From the NCBI GenBank assembly GCA_946902875.1, contig OX336338.1, positions 5,819,971 through 5,883,970 on the forward strand: a stretch of 64,000 nt of DNA, read 5' to 3'. Under the pieces are notes generated by a model. It did not search any database. It saw only the letters and a program-made list of their open reading frames with translations, and was not told the DNA's origin. This document shows positions 51,455 to 62,109 of the stretch, one piece after another. A program made the translations under genes and the position numbers. The stretch comes from Nematopogon swammerdamellus. Taxonomy: Eukaryota; Arthropoda; Insecta; Lepidoptera; Adelidae. How positions within the stretch are numbered: position 1 is the stretch's first letter; each line of letters opens with the position of its first letter.

Positions 51455-51690
51455 AAAAATCTGTTAAGTGCGAGTTTTACTCGCGCACGGAGGTTTCCGT
51501 ATCTATCCCTATTATCCGCCTATCTTTTGTCTTTCAACAATGCAATGTATAAAAGCCTGTGGCGCCATCTATTATTCAATAGTGTAACTAATTTATTTTT
51601 CGGACGTTTGTTGTATGGTAGCCCCTTAATTTTTTTTTTTGTTGTTGTTATATCCGCCATAGTAACACATATTCTGTGAAAATTTCTCCT
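51455..51690 (-). repeat. GGTTTCCGTA-family copy, same subtype as 6640-7035
   Basis: 'TAAGTGCGAGTTTTACTCGC', 'TTATCCGCCTATCTTTTGTC', 'CAATGTATAAAAGCCTGTGG', 'CGCCATCTATTATTC', 'CATAGTAACACATATTCTG'. It shares the 'AGATGGCGCC' internal block only with the 6.6-7.0 kb copy. Confidence 0.8.
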
Positions 51691-51721
51691 AAGTCCTCGA
51701 TGGTTATTAACATTTTAATTT

Positions 51722-51870
51722 GCAAGCTAGCTTTTACCCGCGGCTTCGCTCGCGGTAGACCCGGCTTAATATCAAATCAGATTTAAACGCAAAATATGAT
51801 CGAAGAATTGCTTCTCTTATATCCTCTCTGTCTCTCTCCCTCCCTTCCTCGCTACCCCTCTTTACAGGCC
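51722..51870 (-). repeat. Helitron-like or family E-like 3' terminus, minus
   Basis: Starts 'CTAGCTTTTACCCGCGGCTT' and continues 'CGGTAGACCCGGCTTAATAT', then CT-rich DNA. It is the reverse of the end of 61640-61982 ('CCGAGTCTACCACGAGCGAA'). Confidence 0.65.
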
Positions 51871-52220
51871 TTTAAGCGCTACTCTTTTTCCATAGAAAGC
51901 ATTCATGTCTCTCTTACCGTCGAGGCGAGCGGCGCGGCGGCGGCGCGGAGGCGTTCGTAAGAAACGCATTCGCTCGCTCGACAGTTTTTTCTTCGACTTA
52001 CATTGCAAAAAATTAGTCTCAACGAAAAGCGCTTTTATTTTAACGCGTGAACATATTATAGTCTATGTCCATCCTGAAAGTCCATTCTAAATATTGAAGA
52101 AAGAAATGTTTTAAACGGGCGAGAGTCGTCGTAGTAGTAGTAGTTACGTCCAAACTTACAAACTTTACCTCTTTATAATATTAAATATATAATATTAATA
52201 TTATATAATATTAATTCTGT

Positions 52221-52603
52221 CAGCCTCGATAGCTCAGTGGTGCAGACAGTCAACTGTCGCTATTGAATGCTAAGCAACGCTGGGTGCGGTCAGTACTTGG
52301 ATGGGTGACCGCTGACCGTTGGAGGCTGACCCGAGGTTCGGATTCCTCGTAAAACTGTAGGTCCCTTCCCTCCTAATCTTACTTGGTGGTAGGGTTTAAC
52401 CCGCCCGGGTTGGTACCACCGCACTGAATGAAACATCGGTCTAAACGGCTACGTAAATAGTTTGTGTTTTCCGACCAGTTCAGTGTAGCCGGCACGATCA
52501 AAGGGGGAAGCACTGACATGGCACCTAGTTCACCCGGTGTTATGGGCTGACATCACGGACGTTGTAGGTGATGTAGCCAACCGTGTCAGCTTCCATAAAA
52601 AAA
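52221..52603 (+). repeat. Chimeric SINE (family A), full length
   Basis: Head CAGCCTCGATAGCTCAGTGG, 5S-like segment 52271-52312 ('TAAGCAACGCTGGGTGCGGT' 'CAGTACTTGGATGGGTGACC'), B box-like 'GAGGTTCGGATTCCTC', central domain from 'GTAAAACTGTAGGTCCC', tail 'ATGTAGCCAACCGTGTCAGC' with A-run. Best reference copy with 16823 and 63323. Confidence 0.92.
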
Positions 52604-52894
52604 TATATATATATATTATTAGTGTAGATGTTTACCATAGCAGTTGTTTTTCGCGGTGTTTTTTTCTTCTTCTGATCTCTCAGGAGTGTACAGTCCATCC
52701 TCTGACCGCGTAACGAAATCGCGAACAATCGGACTAGCAAATACAACCTGACAACCGACCAAGTAGTAGAAAACTTTAGTTCTAAACCGAATGCTTTTGG
52801 GCGTAGTCGTCGGCTCAACAATCCATGCTGACGGCGCCAAGTGTCTCGCGTATCTATAAAAAAAAATCTAATCATGAAGTAAAACGAGTCCAAT

Positions 52895-53035
52895 TTAAAA
52901 AAAGGGGCGTGAATAGGCACCTTTTAGGCCGCCATGGCATTCGCAACCCCCGTATACGACCGAATGTCCATGGGCGTCGTTAGACACCTAATGGGTGGTT
53001 CGGCGCCACATGTCGCGCTTTCTATAAAAAAAAAA
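52895..53035 (+). mobile_element. 3' end of LINE family F, plus
   Basis: 'GGCGTGAATAGGCACCTTTT', 'GCATTCGCAACCCCCGTATA', 'CGTTAGACACCTAATGGGTG' and an A-run at 53025-53037. It lies only about 15 bp from the SOWAH exon donor, so the intron begins almost directly with transposon DNA. Confidence 0.7.
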
Positions 53036-53051
53036 ACTTAAATAAACTTAC

Positions 53052-53174
53052 CTTGGTGCGGACGATGCTGGGGTTGTCGTTGCACATCCTGACAAGGGCT
53101 TCGTAGTCGCCGGCGGAGGCGCGGACGATCCACTCGTGACCTTTCGGGTCCAGGTGCTGCGCCACGAACGCATA
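53052..53174 (-). CDS. sowah: SOWAH (sosondowah) family ankyrin protein, internal exon
   Basis: Minus-strand exon of 123 nt (41 codons, phase 0 at both ends) closed by an excellent donor, AAG|GTAAG (GTAAG at 53051-53047). The peptide contains HLDPKGHEWIVRASAGDYEA followed by a 'LVRMCNDNPSIV' segment. This matches the conserved LDP--H-W---A--G-Y-AL segment that precedes the first ankyrin repeat in animal SOWAH proteins. Those are poorly characterised ankyrin-repeat proteins; no biochemical activity is claimed here. The 5' border is less certain. AG|TATGCG at 53175-53176 is preferred because a branch-point-like CTGAT lies about 20 nt upstream; GCGCAG|CACCTG 18 nt further in is the alternative, and both keep the frame. 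An in-frame stop lies just upstream of the exon. The ankyrin repeats are not in the window, so the next exon must be beyond it. Confidence 0.82.
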
Positions 53175-53484
53175 CTTTATCAAAATCGTTTATCAGCGGG
53201 TCGACACAATAAAATTATTATTATATGCTAATGAACTTCCGACTGAGCCGTCCAGAGCGAAACTTCCTACGACACAGAACCGGTTCCCCACTCTACCGAG
53301 TTAACAATACGCGTAGAGCTAGTAAACTATGGGAGGGCCGCAAAGAGTGAAAGAGTCGCTTTGGAAATCTCGTGACAACGACATGAGCTAAGCAGAAGTT
53401 TCACACCTACACACTGGTGAGGGAGAACCATACAACGAAGCAGAAGTCAAACCAACCAATTCAAGTTCAAAGTCAATCCAAAAT

Positions 53485-53829
53485 CAGCCTCGATAGCTCC
53501 TCAGTGGTGTGATCGGTAGACTGTCGTCTGTGATCATAAGCACAGCTTAGCGCGGTCTGAACTTGGATATAAGTGACCATTCGACAATTGGAAGCAGACC
53601 ATGGTTCGAAAAACGGTAGGGCCCCCCCTTCTTACCTTACTACTCGTACGTAGAAGGGTTTAAGCTGTCTGGGTTGGCACCACCGCACTGAGTGAAAAGT
53701 CGGTCGAAACGGCTCTGATATAGTTCGTGTTTTCCGTCCAGTACAGTGTAGCCGGCCGGCGCGACCGAAGGCAACGGGTTATGGGCTGACATCACGGATG
53801 TAGCCAACCGTGTCAGTTTCCATAAAAAA
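53485..53829 (+). repeat. Chimeric SINE (family A), full length but diverged, in a SOWAH intron
   Basis: Head CAGCCTCGATAGCTCCTCAG with a 3-bp insertion in the A box, degraded 5S-like part ('GCGGTCTGAACTTGGATATA'), 'TTGGCACCACCGCACTGAGT' and tail 'AACCGTGTCAGTTTCCATAA'. It lies between the two SOWAH exons, antisense to the gene. Confidence 0.88.
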
Positions 53830-54027
53830 AGAATGGAGTCTCAAATATCAAATATCAACAACAAGAGGGTGCAGAGCATACAACTAGCGTAGCAACCAAC
53901 TAGTAGGTACAATTACGGTACGGTAGGAGCTAACATATATGTATGTACAAAAACTGTAATTCTTTCATATAAATAAATAAATAAAAAAAAATAAAATAAT
54001 TAAGTTCAATACAAATATTATTTGCAG

Positions 54028-54150
54028 AGTGGCGGAGTCGCACCGCGTAGCCGGTTCTTGTACTCTTGTAAGTCATGCAGGTAAGAGGCCAGCTCAAAAC
54101 AAATTTGTACCTTTAGAACTGCCTGAACGCCCCTTTACTTCAATGTAAAT
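54028..54150 (-). other. Ambiguous short exon candidate between SOWAH exons
   Basis: On the minus strand an open frame of about 38 codons ends ELASYLHDLQEYKNRLRG...PPLCK and a stop at 54019-54021; it is protein-like, perhaps an alternative last exon. On the plus strand TTTGCAG|AGTGGC (54028) and CATGCAG|GTAAGAG (54080/54081) define a 53-nt exon-like unit, open in one frame. Both cannot be judged by eye. The gene on this side is minus-strand, so I favour the minus reading slightly. Confidence 0.3.
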
Positions 54151-54457
54151 AATTAATAGAATCAATTAACAAACAACGTGTCTGACTCTGAAAGTTAAAT
54201 AGCGTAAGACACACTTAAAACAGCGGTTAATGCAATTCTTAAAAACATTGCACATTTAAAGATGCACATATTTCAGCAAAAACAATATTAATAGAATAAT
54301 AAATGCTTTATTACCGCTTACATTCAGTGAAAGTATAATTCTTTCACATTGAGCAATTTTTTTCTTTTGATTAATCGGCAAAGACGAAGATACGTCATCA
54401 TCACCATCAGTAATAGAAGAGCAAGAGATTGGTTTACGTGTGAATTAAGGTACTTAC

Positions 54458-54493
54458 GGGCATAACTGAAGAGCGTTTCTGATTGTCAATTCT
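54458..54493 (-). CDS. sowah: 36-nt micro-exon upstream of the SOWAH exon
   Basis: On the minus strand a textbook acceptor (pyrimidine tract CTTTTTTTCTTCTGTTTCAG, 54494-54513) precedes AGAATTGACAATCAGAAACG...ATGCCC, and then GTAAGTA (54457-54451). Length 36 nt is divisible by 3, so the exon can be skipped or included without changing frame. In phase 0 it reads RIDNQKRSSVMP, a polar, linker-like peptide that would join directly to YAFVAQHLDP of the next exon. Another phase (ELTIRNALQLC) is open too. Assignment to SOWAH rests on strand, order and phase. Confidence 0.62.
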
Positions 54494-54654
54494 CTGAAAC
54501 AGAAGAAAAAAAGCAGTCAGATGCGAGTCGAAATTTTAATCACGTGGAGCACGTGGAGAGAGTTCCGTATTAGGTATTTCGTTTTTCATGAGAACTTTAA
54601 GACGTGTTTTATGAAATGCTTCATATTATAGTTAAAATTAATGATTAGTTAAAA

Positions 54655-54918
54655 TGCTTCATACTGTATTCGGTAGATGGCGCGCATACACATTTTAGTT
54701 TCTTTTAGACGCCCGTGATTTTTTTACTTTTTCTTATTTGTTGTTATATAGGCCATAAAAACACATATTCTGTGAAAATTTCAACGGGCTACCTATTACG
54801 GTTCAAGAGATACAGCCCTCGGACAGACAGACGGATAGACAGACGGCGTAGGCTTAGTAATAGGGTCCCATACGACCATAGAGAAATAATATACGGGGAT
54901 ACGGAACCCTAACAAAGT
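54655..54918 (-). repeat. GGTTTCCGTA-family copy in a SOWAH intron
   Basis: 'GTAGATGGCGCGCATACAC', 'ACACATATTCTGTGAAAATT', 'CAACGGGCTACCTATTACGG', (GACA)n at 54822-54844, 'GGCGTAGGCTTAGTAATAGG' and 'GATACGGAACCCTAAC'. Confidence 0.8.
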
Positions 54919-54919
54919 A

Positions 54920-56220
54920 GACTGCTAGTGAACTCCGACGCGGAGCGGGTGATTTCAGTGAACTTGCGGTCAGTCGATTTGGCATAATTACAGCATGGAA
55001 AGCGTCCAGTGTAAACCTCCACAAGGCACAGTCACATTGTGACATTACGTGTACCTACCTTGGATCATTTATTTTTTTCGTCTTTGTACCTACTCGACAT
55101 TGTACCTATAGACATTCAACTATCCTCCTACTAGATCGGACAACAAAAACAAAATCGTTAGGTACCTACCTAGCCTAGCAATAAATAAGTCGCTCATATT
55201 AGTGTGACATGAGTAGTTTTTGTATGAAAATGCCCACTCTATTAGCCTGGTTATATTTAAATCTCTTTGGTCTACCTACACGATGTTTGCATTACAAATG
55301 CATTACAACAACTGTTTACCGCAAATCTGAAAGGGGACTGGACTGGATGTATCGGTTGGTTCACACCTTCGATCGAAGTATTTTTTCCGTCTACGGTCCA
55401 CACACACACCACTAATACGACTTAATAGTGTTTATATTGTCAGGTCAGTTCAGGTTTCCTATAAAAGAAAGAATAAAAAATTGGGGAAATGAAAAAAAGC
55501 GATTGCGTACGCATAAAATATTTTGTTCGTTTTATTTTTGTAAATATTTTGTAATGTCAATTTAAGTGTCAGGGTGTTTTTTGTTGTTGTAATTATATAA
55601 ATATTTTTAGAGGTTTCCTCGGTTAGAACTGTCGGTGGGTGTGCCTGCTATCCATGCTAGCCCGCTACACAAATCGTAGATATTATGTAGTTTATTTATA
55701 TAGGTATATATTGTTAATTTATTTAATTATATTTTCTAACTTCGTAGCTTATCTCTCATGAAAATTATTTGTTTTGTACTTATCTGTTTGTTTGTGAGTA
55801 AAACATTGGAATTTTAATTTGATTTTGTACAACAAACAACGAACTACGTTCATACTACTTAAAAAAATCATCGCTTTCAAATAAGCCACTTACCACACAA
55901 CGAGAATCGCTTCTCAGAAAACGATCACAAGAAACACTAACAAAGAGTCAACCTGTTGTACAATAAATACCGCAGGGAGTTGACACAAAAAAGATGCATA
56001 ATATTGAATAACAATCCCTAAATGATTTGTAAAATATTCTAAGAGGACACGGGCGTCAAGCAAGCTCAAGCCACACCACACCAACACTACAATATGACGT
56101 TCATTATTCATTTATAAAATGCAATGTCTGCCATCCGTATGAATTTCCGCTTATATTTCGAGAACGGCTCGACCAATATAAAATATTATGTATCATACTA
56201 CTTTTTTTAATTTATTTTTT
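54920..56220. other. AT-rich spacer, probably intronic
   Basis: No repeat partner except short pieces. Minus-strand donor-like GTAAGTGG at about 55885-55892 follows a pyrimidine-rich stretch, but the implied 19-nt exon is too short to trust. Confidence 0.35.
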
Positions 56221-56224
56221 TATT

Positions 56225-56760
56225 GTTAGCTCGACATATGGCGCCGAGGCACCCATGAGGTATCTAACGGCACCCATGGACATTCGGTCTAATTCGGGGG
56301 TTGCGAATGCCATGCCGGCCTGACAGGTGCCCATTCACGCCCCTCTTGAAGGACCCGAGACTGTACTTGGGGGGGAAATATATGAGCAGGGAGAGCCTTC
56401 CAGAGTTTACCGGTTCTGTAAAGGAAATATCTGCAGAATCGATTGGTACGCATGCGCGGTAAACCAGCGTATATGGATGCAATCCCTGCCCAGTGCGCGT
56501 GGTGCGGAGGTGGAAAGGGGACGGCGGGATCGCGTTAAACAGCTCCTCCGAGCACTCCCCATGGAATAAGCGATAGAACACACTTAGGGAGCCGACATCC
56601 CTACGGTGTTGCAGTGGTTCTAGATCTAGGTGACACTTCGGGGTCACCCACTAGTCGCACGGCTCGACGCTGGATCGAGTCCAGAGGCGCAAGCTGGTAT
56701 TTGGCAGAGCCATCCCACAGGTGCGAGCAGTACTCCAAGCAAGTCCTGATCTGACTACAT
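56225..56760 (-). pseudogene. LINE family F ORF2 C-terminus, best preserved copy
   Basis: Minus-strand frame 56264-56647: LEPLQHRRDVGSLSVFYRLF, HGECSEELFNAIPPSPFHLR, 'YFPPKYSLGSFKRGVNGHLS', ending RIRPNVHGCR and stop. It shows all three C-terminal blocks in one frame. Upstream homology fades at 56760. It supplies the reference for the shorter copies at 7035, 29931 and 45998. Confidence 0.85.
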
Positions 56761-56879
56761 ATTTAAGATGTTAATGTGGTATTAAAAATAGTGTATGTTT
56801 GACGATATCTCTGTGTCTAAAATAAAATAAAAATTAAAGAAACATTATGTTCGTTGAATATGGCGCCTTGAAGATGGAT

Positions 56880-57430
56880 GGACGGGTTCAGGTAAATGCC
56901 GTATGTACACGGACTACGCTAAATACTTTGACAAAATAGACCATGCTATACTGATACGAAAGCTCGGTGAGATGGGCATACATCGTAACATTCTGATGTG
57001 CATCGAGTCATATATTTTAAGGAATACGTCTGTAGGCTGTGAAGATAGGCGCGTGCAGGTCAGATTTTGTTGAGATACCGTCCGGTGTGCCACAGGGATC
57101 CCACCTAGTTCCGCTATTCTTTGACACCTACCTCTACGACGTCGTCGTTAAGTGCTTCGGCTGGGCCATGCTCCTGCTGTACGCTGATGACAAAAAGATT
57201 TATATGGCGATTGAATCAGACTGCATAAAGCATCAAGAAGATCTTAATAGGTTGTCGGAATACTGATCCATTAATCACCTAGATCTAAATCTAAAAAAAA
57301 TTCAGGTCATCACGTTCAACAGCAGTAGAGAGTATCTGCATCATGTTTACAGATTGAGTAAAAAATCCATACCACGTACTGACGTCGTTAGAGACCTGTG
57401 CGTTCGACGCGAAGTAAAAGTCGCAATTTC
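56880..57430 (+). pseudogene. LINE reverse transcriptase fragment with YADD
   Basis: Plus strand, split over frames. First 'YTDYAKYFDKIDHAILIRKL' (palm start, D of motif A). Then, in the open frame 57039-57266, 'FVEIPSGVPQGSHLVPLFF' (motif B region) and 'MLLLYADDKKIYMAIES' (catalytic YADD). Further on, 'VITFNSSREYLHHVYRLS' with decayed continuation. The order matches Jockey/CR1-type LINE reverse transcriptases. A frameshift before 57039 and a stop at 57265 show it is dead. Confidence 0.85.
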
Positions 57431-57434
57431 TCAG

Positions 57435-58335
57435 TAGAAAAATGTATAGGTAGGTAAGTAGATGTTATTTATAATCGCAGCTTTTACCAAAGTGAATATA
57501 ATGCACAGAACAGGTACGAGATAATAATACAATTTTTTATCCGTCATGACAAGCAAGTAATCTTCTCCGTTAAACAATGCGACGCACCACGGCCAAAAGT
57601 CATTCAACAATCATTAAGACAAAAGGATTAGAAGAATAAGCGTACCGAAATTTACATTTATTATTAATGGACCAACGACACGTATAAATTAATCGAGGCC
57701 TAATATTTCAAAATTAATAAATGGGTATTTATATTGTGAAAATAATATTTTGAATTAATGGCCAATAAATTCGAATTCTCTCGTCTTCAGTCCTGTGTCG
57801 GGATTGATAGAGTGAGAGGAGGTCCCGTAAGTGCCAACAGGTTGTTTGGTCAGTAACGAACCCTGTTAAGGTTGGAATAAAGTGTAATTTGGGCCGGCAG
57901 GATGGTGAGGAGAGGTCGTCTGCAAGCGCGCTGCGGGAGAGGCTCGCGCTGACCTCTAGCTCTTGCGCGCGCCGCATGCCCACTCTACCACCTGTCGTTA
58001 CATATTTATGTCTACACTATTGGCCTCACTGTTAGGGACTTCGATATTGACAAGATAACATCCTTAATGTGATGTGTTTGATTTAATAATCAAGATTGTG
58101 TTTGTACGTTGCGTGCCTTTTTTTTCTCCACTCACAGATTGTACAGTTTCGTGGCAATATTTTAATCAAAACGCATTAATTATTTCAAGAAATTATTGGA
58201 ATATTAATTTCATATTTTGAATGGTTAGGTATTACTTCCTTATAGCGTCTTAATTAAAATAATATCCACGTCTACAACCTGTTGTACGTGGGATAAAAAT
58301 ACACTAGTAATTTGGTTCAAATAATTTAGATATCC
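57435..58335. other. Spacer, no gene
   Basis: Includes a GC-richer part at 57890-57985. The minus open frame 57729-57983 has no recognised domain. Confidence 0.35.
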
Positions 58336-58339
58336 AATA

Positions 58340-58465
58340 AAAAAAGCTGAGTTGGTTCATGTTTCTCCTTCAGGTTTCTTTCTGTTATCGTTTCTCTTTT
58401 TTTTCGTTTTATATGTGCCTATAAGAGAAATAAATATTTTCATTTCATTTCATTTCATTTATAAA
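58340..58465 (+). mobile_element. LINE-type 3' tail with (CATTT)n
   Basis: 'ATATGTGCCTATAAGAGAAA', 'TAAATATTTTCATTTCATTT' and four CATTT units. A short 3' UTR with a pentanucleotide tail is typical for a Jockey-like LINE end. No coding part remains. Confidence 0.5.
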
Positions 58466-58469
58466 ATAA

Positions 58470-59245
58470 ATATACGGTTAGGTAACTTAGGAGGCCACAT
58501 CAATTTTGAGGAACTATATTCGACGTTTAAACACATTATTTCATATCAGATTTTTTTTGTAAAACAATGTGTTGACAACAACCATTTGTTTTTGGCACTG
58601 CCGTTATATCAAAAAATCTTAAATATTCATTGTGATATGATTGTGATAAAAAGACGGTAAATATTCATTGTGATATTAAGTATCAGAATATATTGTAATT
58701 AATAATTTTAATTCTCTTAATCCATCGTTCACCTTCGCAAGTATTAACGTACGTGTGTATAATAATAATGAATGAATAAATCAACTTAAAATCAATAGAA
58801 AAAGAAGACAAGAAATGTTCAGTGTCAAGATGAGCTGTTCCAACTATCGCAGTCTGTTTATTCTAAGAGATGGTGAATGAAGATAACATTGTACCTACAT
58901 TCTATTAGGCGCCAAGTCGGAACATACAAATCACTGCTATGTGACTATCGCATTCCTGAACCATGAGCGGCCCTTGAAATCGAAAAATATATTGATGTTT
59001 ATAAACGCAGGAATAGTTTATACCTAAGTTATTGTTGAGAATGTACCGAAACAAAAAATAATTTGCTTGTATACGTTGCAATTTTTGTAGAATTGCTACG
59101 ATGATATGATGATGATATAGATTTTGTATTAATGCAATGTAACTTATTCAAACTTATTTCGCACTAATTATACTATATAATAAATAAGATAATAATTTTT
59201 TTTATTACTTAATTACTTTATTACAAACATAGCTATGAACCATCC
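58470..59245. other. AT-rich spacer
   Basis: 'AAATATTCATTGTGATAT' occurs twice (about 58621 and 58660), a 40-bp spaced direct repeat. Otherwise unremarkable. Confidence 0.4.
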
Positions 59246-59248
59246 CCA

Positions 59249-59424
59249 TTTTTTTTATGTAATCCGGTTTGGGTGGCTGAGTCAGAGGGGCGAAAGCACA
59301 TGCTCTTACTAGTCAATATCACCTCCGAGAACGTAGGTCCATACCGGAGACTTCCCTGCATTGCTGGCTATACTGGACTAGAGGAGAACACAACCGAGGC
59401 TGCTATGCGGCCATCTTACATCTC
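59249..59424 (-). repeat. tRNA-headed SINE (family B), minus, 5' truncated
   Basis: 'TTTTTTATGTAATCCGGTTT', 'GGGTGGCTGAGTCAGAGGGG', 'GACTTCCCTGCATTGCTGGC', 'GAGGCTGCTATGCGGCCATC'. Head and central domain are missing. Confidence 0.85.
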
Positions 59425-59439
59425 GATTAAACCAGCTTT

Positions 59440-59572
59440 CTAATAAAAAAACCGCATCCAAATCGGTCCATCCGTTTAGGTGGATTACGATACCACAGAC
59501 ACACCCAAACACACATACACACACACGTTAACCTTATAACAGCTCTCTTTTTGCGTTGGGGTTTAAAAATGG
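59440..59572 (+). repeat. Second copy of the GTCGGGGGTT-ended repeat
   Basis: 'AAAAAAACCGCATCCAAATC', 'GGTCCATCCGTTTAGGTGG', 'CACAGACACACCC', 'GCGTTGGGGTTTAAAAATGG'. Compare 15965-16107. Confidence 0.65.
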
Positions 59573-59829
59573 GTAAATGTGAATTGTAATTGTTATTCCA
59601 AATTAAAGAAGAAAATTAATATGAATCGTTTAATATCTACGAGGAAAAATAAAAAAACGAAACAAGACACGTAATGAGATTACAAAATTAAACCACTCAT
59701 TTACCAAAATGTTACTTTTTTAAGTGTATAATGATAATGCAAGTGATATGTTATCTGGTACCTGTGCGGAAATCGTCTTATCATAATTGTAATCAAGGGC
59801 CGATTAAACTTTTAATATCCTCGGCAACT

Positions 59830-60010
59830 CATAAATACATACATACATACATACATACCACACGCTGTACTGTATCGCGACAATCGGGGTGAGCAGAATA
59901 ATCGGTTTTGTGCTGCAAGGATTCTTGTAAATTACAGCACAACACCGACCACAACGTTTAGCAAAGTACTCGGACAAGATCTATCAAGCAGCCAGTAAGG
60001 CACGAAGACC
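59830..60010 (+). repeat. Family G fragment after (CATA)n
   Basis: (CATA)n 59835-59858, 'GCGACAATCGGGGTGAGCAG', 'GTTTTGTGCTGCAAGGATTC', 'TTACAGCACAACACCGACCA', 'AGTACTCGGACAAGATCTAT'. Stem GTGTTGTGCTG / CAGCACAACAC conserved with small changes. Confidence 0.75.
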
Positions 60011-60109
60011 TTCTGCCATCGAAATTCGATGCCTACTGCATGACTGTTCTTTGTGTAAATTCGAATGTAGTAAAAGGAAATTTTGGATGGACTTGGAAGA
60101 ACAAAAATA

Positions 60110-60430
60110 AATATACACACATACCACACACGCTTTATCCCGACAATAAGGGTAAGCAGAGTAATCGGTGTTGTGCTGCAAGAACTCTGGAAAATTGCAA
60201 CACAACATCTACCACCACGTTTAGCAAAGTAGGTATTCGGACAAGATAACTATCAAGCAGCAAGTAAGGCACAAATACCCACCTGCTGCACGACTCGGTG
60301 GAAGGACCGTGCCAAGGTGAGAGGTGGCAATCCTGTCGCCCTTTAGCGCGGCATCTCGTCTTTATGCCTTAGTCGCCTTTTACGACATGCACGGGGAGAG
60401 ACGCAGTGGGGCTATTCTTTTTAAGTAACA
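60110..60430 (+). repeat. Family G, longest plus copy
   Basis: 'ACCACACACGCTTTATCCCG', 'GGTGTTGTGCTGCAAGAACT', 'TTGCAACACAACATCTACCA', 'ACCTGCTGCACGACTCGGTG', 'CGCCTTTTACGACATGCACG', 'GCAGTGGGGCTATTC'. It joins the pieces seen separately at 25694 and 49075, so the family is at least 320 bp. Confidence 0.78.
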
Positions 60431-61635
60431 GCCTCACACAGCAGGCCAGTAGTAGCACAGTGGGTTGAAAGTGGTAAAGATCCGAAAAATAATAAATTAA
60501 AATATGTAGGTATGCGACGTATAATGTACCTCTACACACGAGTTATGTTACAAAAATTTTAAAATGTCTTTTAAAAATGCGCGCTAGGGTGTGGATCAGT
60601 TTTTTTTTTTTGTTCCGATATAAAATTAGGGGAGCCGCACCGCACGGCGCGTGGTTAGTAGAAAACGCTAGCAGCGCTCTCATCATTGAAGTAGAGTCAG
60701 CGCCCCCTGTAAACAGAAGCATAAGCGACCGCGGCGCGCGCCGGGCGCCCGTCTGAAATAACACGCGCTTTCAGTACACCCCGAGGACATATTTGAAACA
60801 CTTCCAACGATATACATTTATTATGACGGCAAAAATTGAAATGATAATATTTTAGCTCGAAATGGAAACATCCCCCCCCCTCTACCCTAATTCTAGCTCT
60901 GTGTAATTGAGGCGAACGTGTTGTCCAAGAGAAAAAGAGCATAATACGATAACAATGATACATCGCCGCATATTATTCGCTTTATATGCGGCCTGCAAAC
61001 TTTTGTTAACCCGTCCGCTATGGAGCGGTTAATATAAACCGCAAGAGCCGCTATGGTGCAAATAAGACTCAAAAGGTCAACTTTAAACAAAATTGTTGAG
61101 CTATTGGTAAAGATTAAACAGCTGTAAAAAATATATGTGATTTATTGGTCTTTAATTAACAAACATAGCTAAAAAAATACATATATTACTACTTTGGAAA
61201 GGTTTTAAATCAATCTCCAAAAAATAACGAAAAGTACGAAAATTTTATTTTCAAATTAAATTTTATTCAGAAGCATAAATTGTTTCAATACAAGACCCTC
61301 GTAGAAATATAGATAATATTTTTCCCTACAATCGTAGCTAAAAAAATGTTTTCTATCTTTCCAACACGTGAAATTTAATATATGTATAGTGTGATTTTCG
61401 CGCAAACGTTCAACGTCGGCGCGACGTATCAGCCACCGCTCGAGTAGAATGAATCTCGGGCTTATTTACATCAGCATACGGTTCATGTTTCAATCTTCAG
61501 TGCTCGGGTAGCACGGTTTGAGTCTTGTTTCCGCCTTAAAACGTCCCTTCGTACGGCAGCCCCCACGTGTAACGGATCAGTCTCCTTTTCGCTTAGTGTA
61601 AACTCAAAACAAATCAATTAGGTATTCGTAAACTT
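60430..61635. other. Spacer, no gene recognised
   Basis: Unique-looking and AT-rich, with a GC-richer part at 60640-60760 and a T12 run at 60600-60611. No coding signal. Confidence 0.35.
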
Positions 61636-61639
61636 GTTC

Positions 61640-61982
61640 CATTACAAGTCACATAATATATCTTCTCTATCTCTACTTCTTATAAAAGGGAACGTATGTC
61701 TCTATGTATGTATATTTGAGGTAAATTCCGGAACCACACACGGAACAAATTTTAATGCGGTTTGCACAAATGTAAAGAATAGTTCTTGAGGCCTCACTAT
61801 AGGCACGCTAAATAGCCTTAGGGATGAGCAGTATCAAAGAAAGTGTAGTATGGATGGGAGAGAGAGAGAGGGAGAGAGAGCTAATATAAGAGCACCGATC
61901 GTTTATTAATATTTGCGTTTAAATCCGATTTACTATTAAACCGAGTCTACCACGAGCGAAGCCGCGGGAAAAAGCTAATACA
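61640..61982 (+). repeat. Family E-related repeat with Helitron-like end
   Basis: 'CTACTTCTTATAAAAGGGAA', 'AAATTCCGGAACCACACACG', (GAGA)n at 61859-61880, 'TTAAATCCGATTTACTATTA', 'CGAGTCTACCACGAGCGAAG', 'CCGCGGGAAAAAGCTAAT'. The end resembles the CTAG termini but reads CTAAT here. Confidence 0.6.
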
Positions 61983-62109
61983 ATATATGTAAATACAAAG
62001 AACAGTTTCTCTTTCGGTTACTTTTCACTGTTCAAAAACAAAAATTGGTTAAGCAAATAATTGAAAGCACGAAAACATTAATGACGCTCGTTATCATCAA
62101 GGAGCGGTA

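Noticed and set aside
55885..55930. Minus-strand donor GTAAGTGG with a possible 19-nt micro-exon
   Set aside because: The acceptor is mediocre and a 19-nt exon would not be frame-neutral; too weak to annotate as part of the SOWAH gene.
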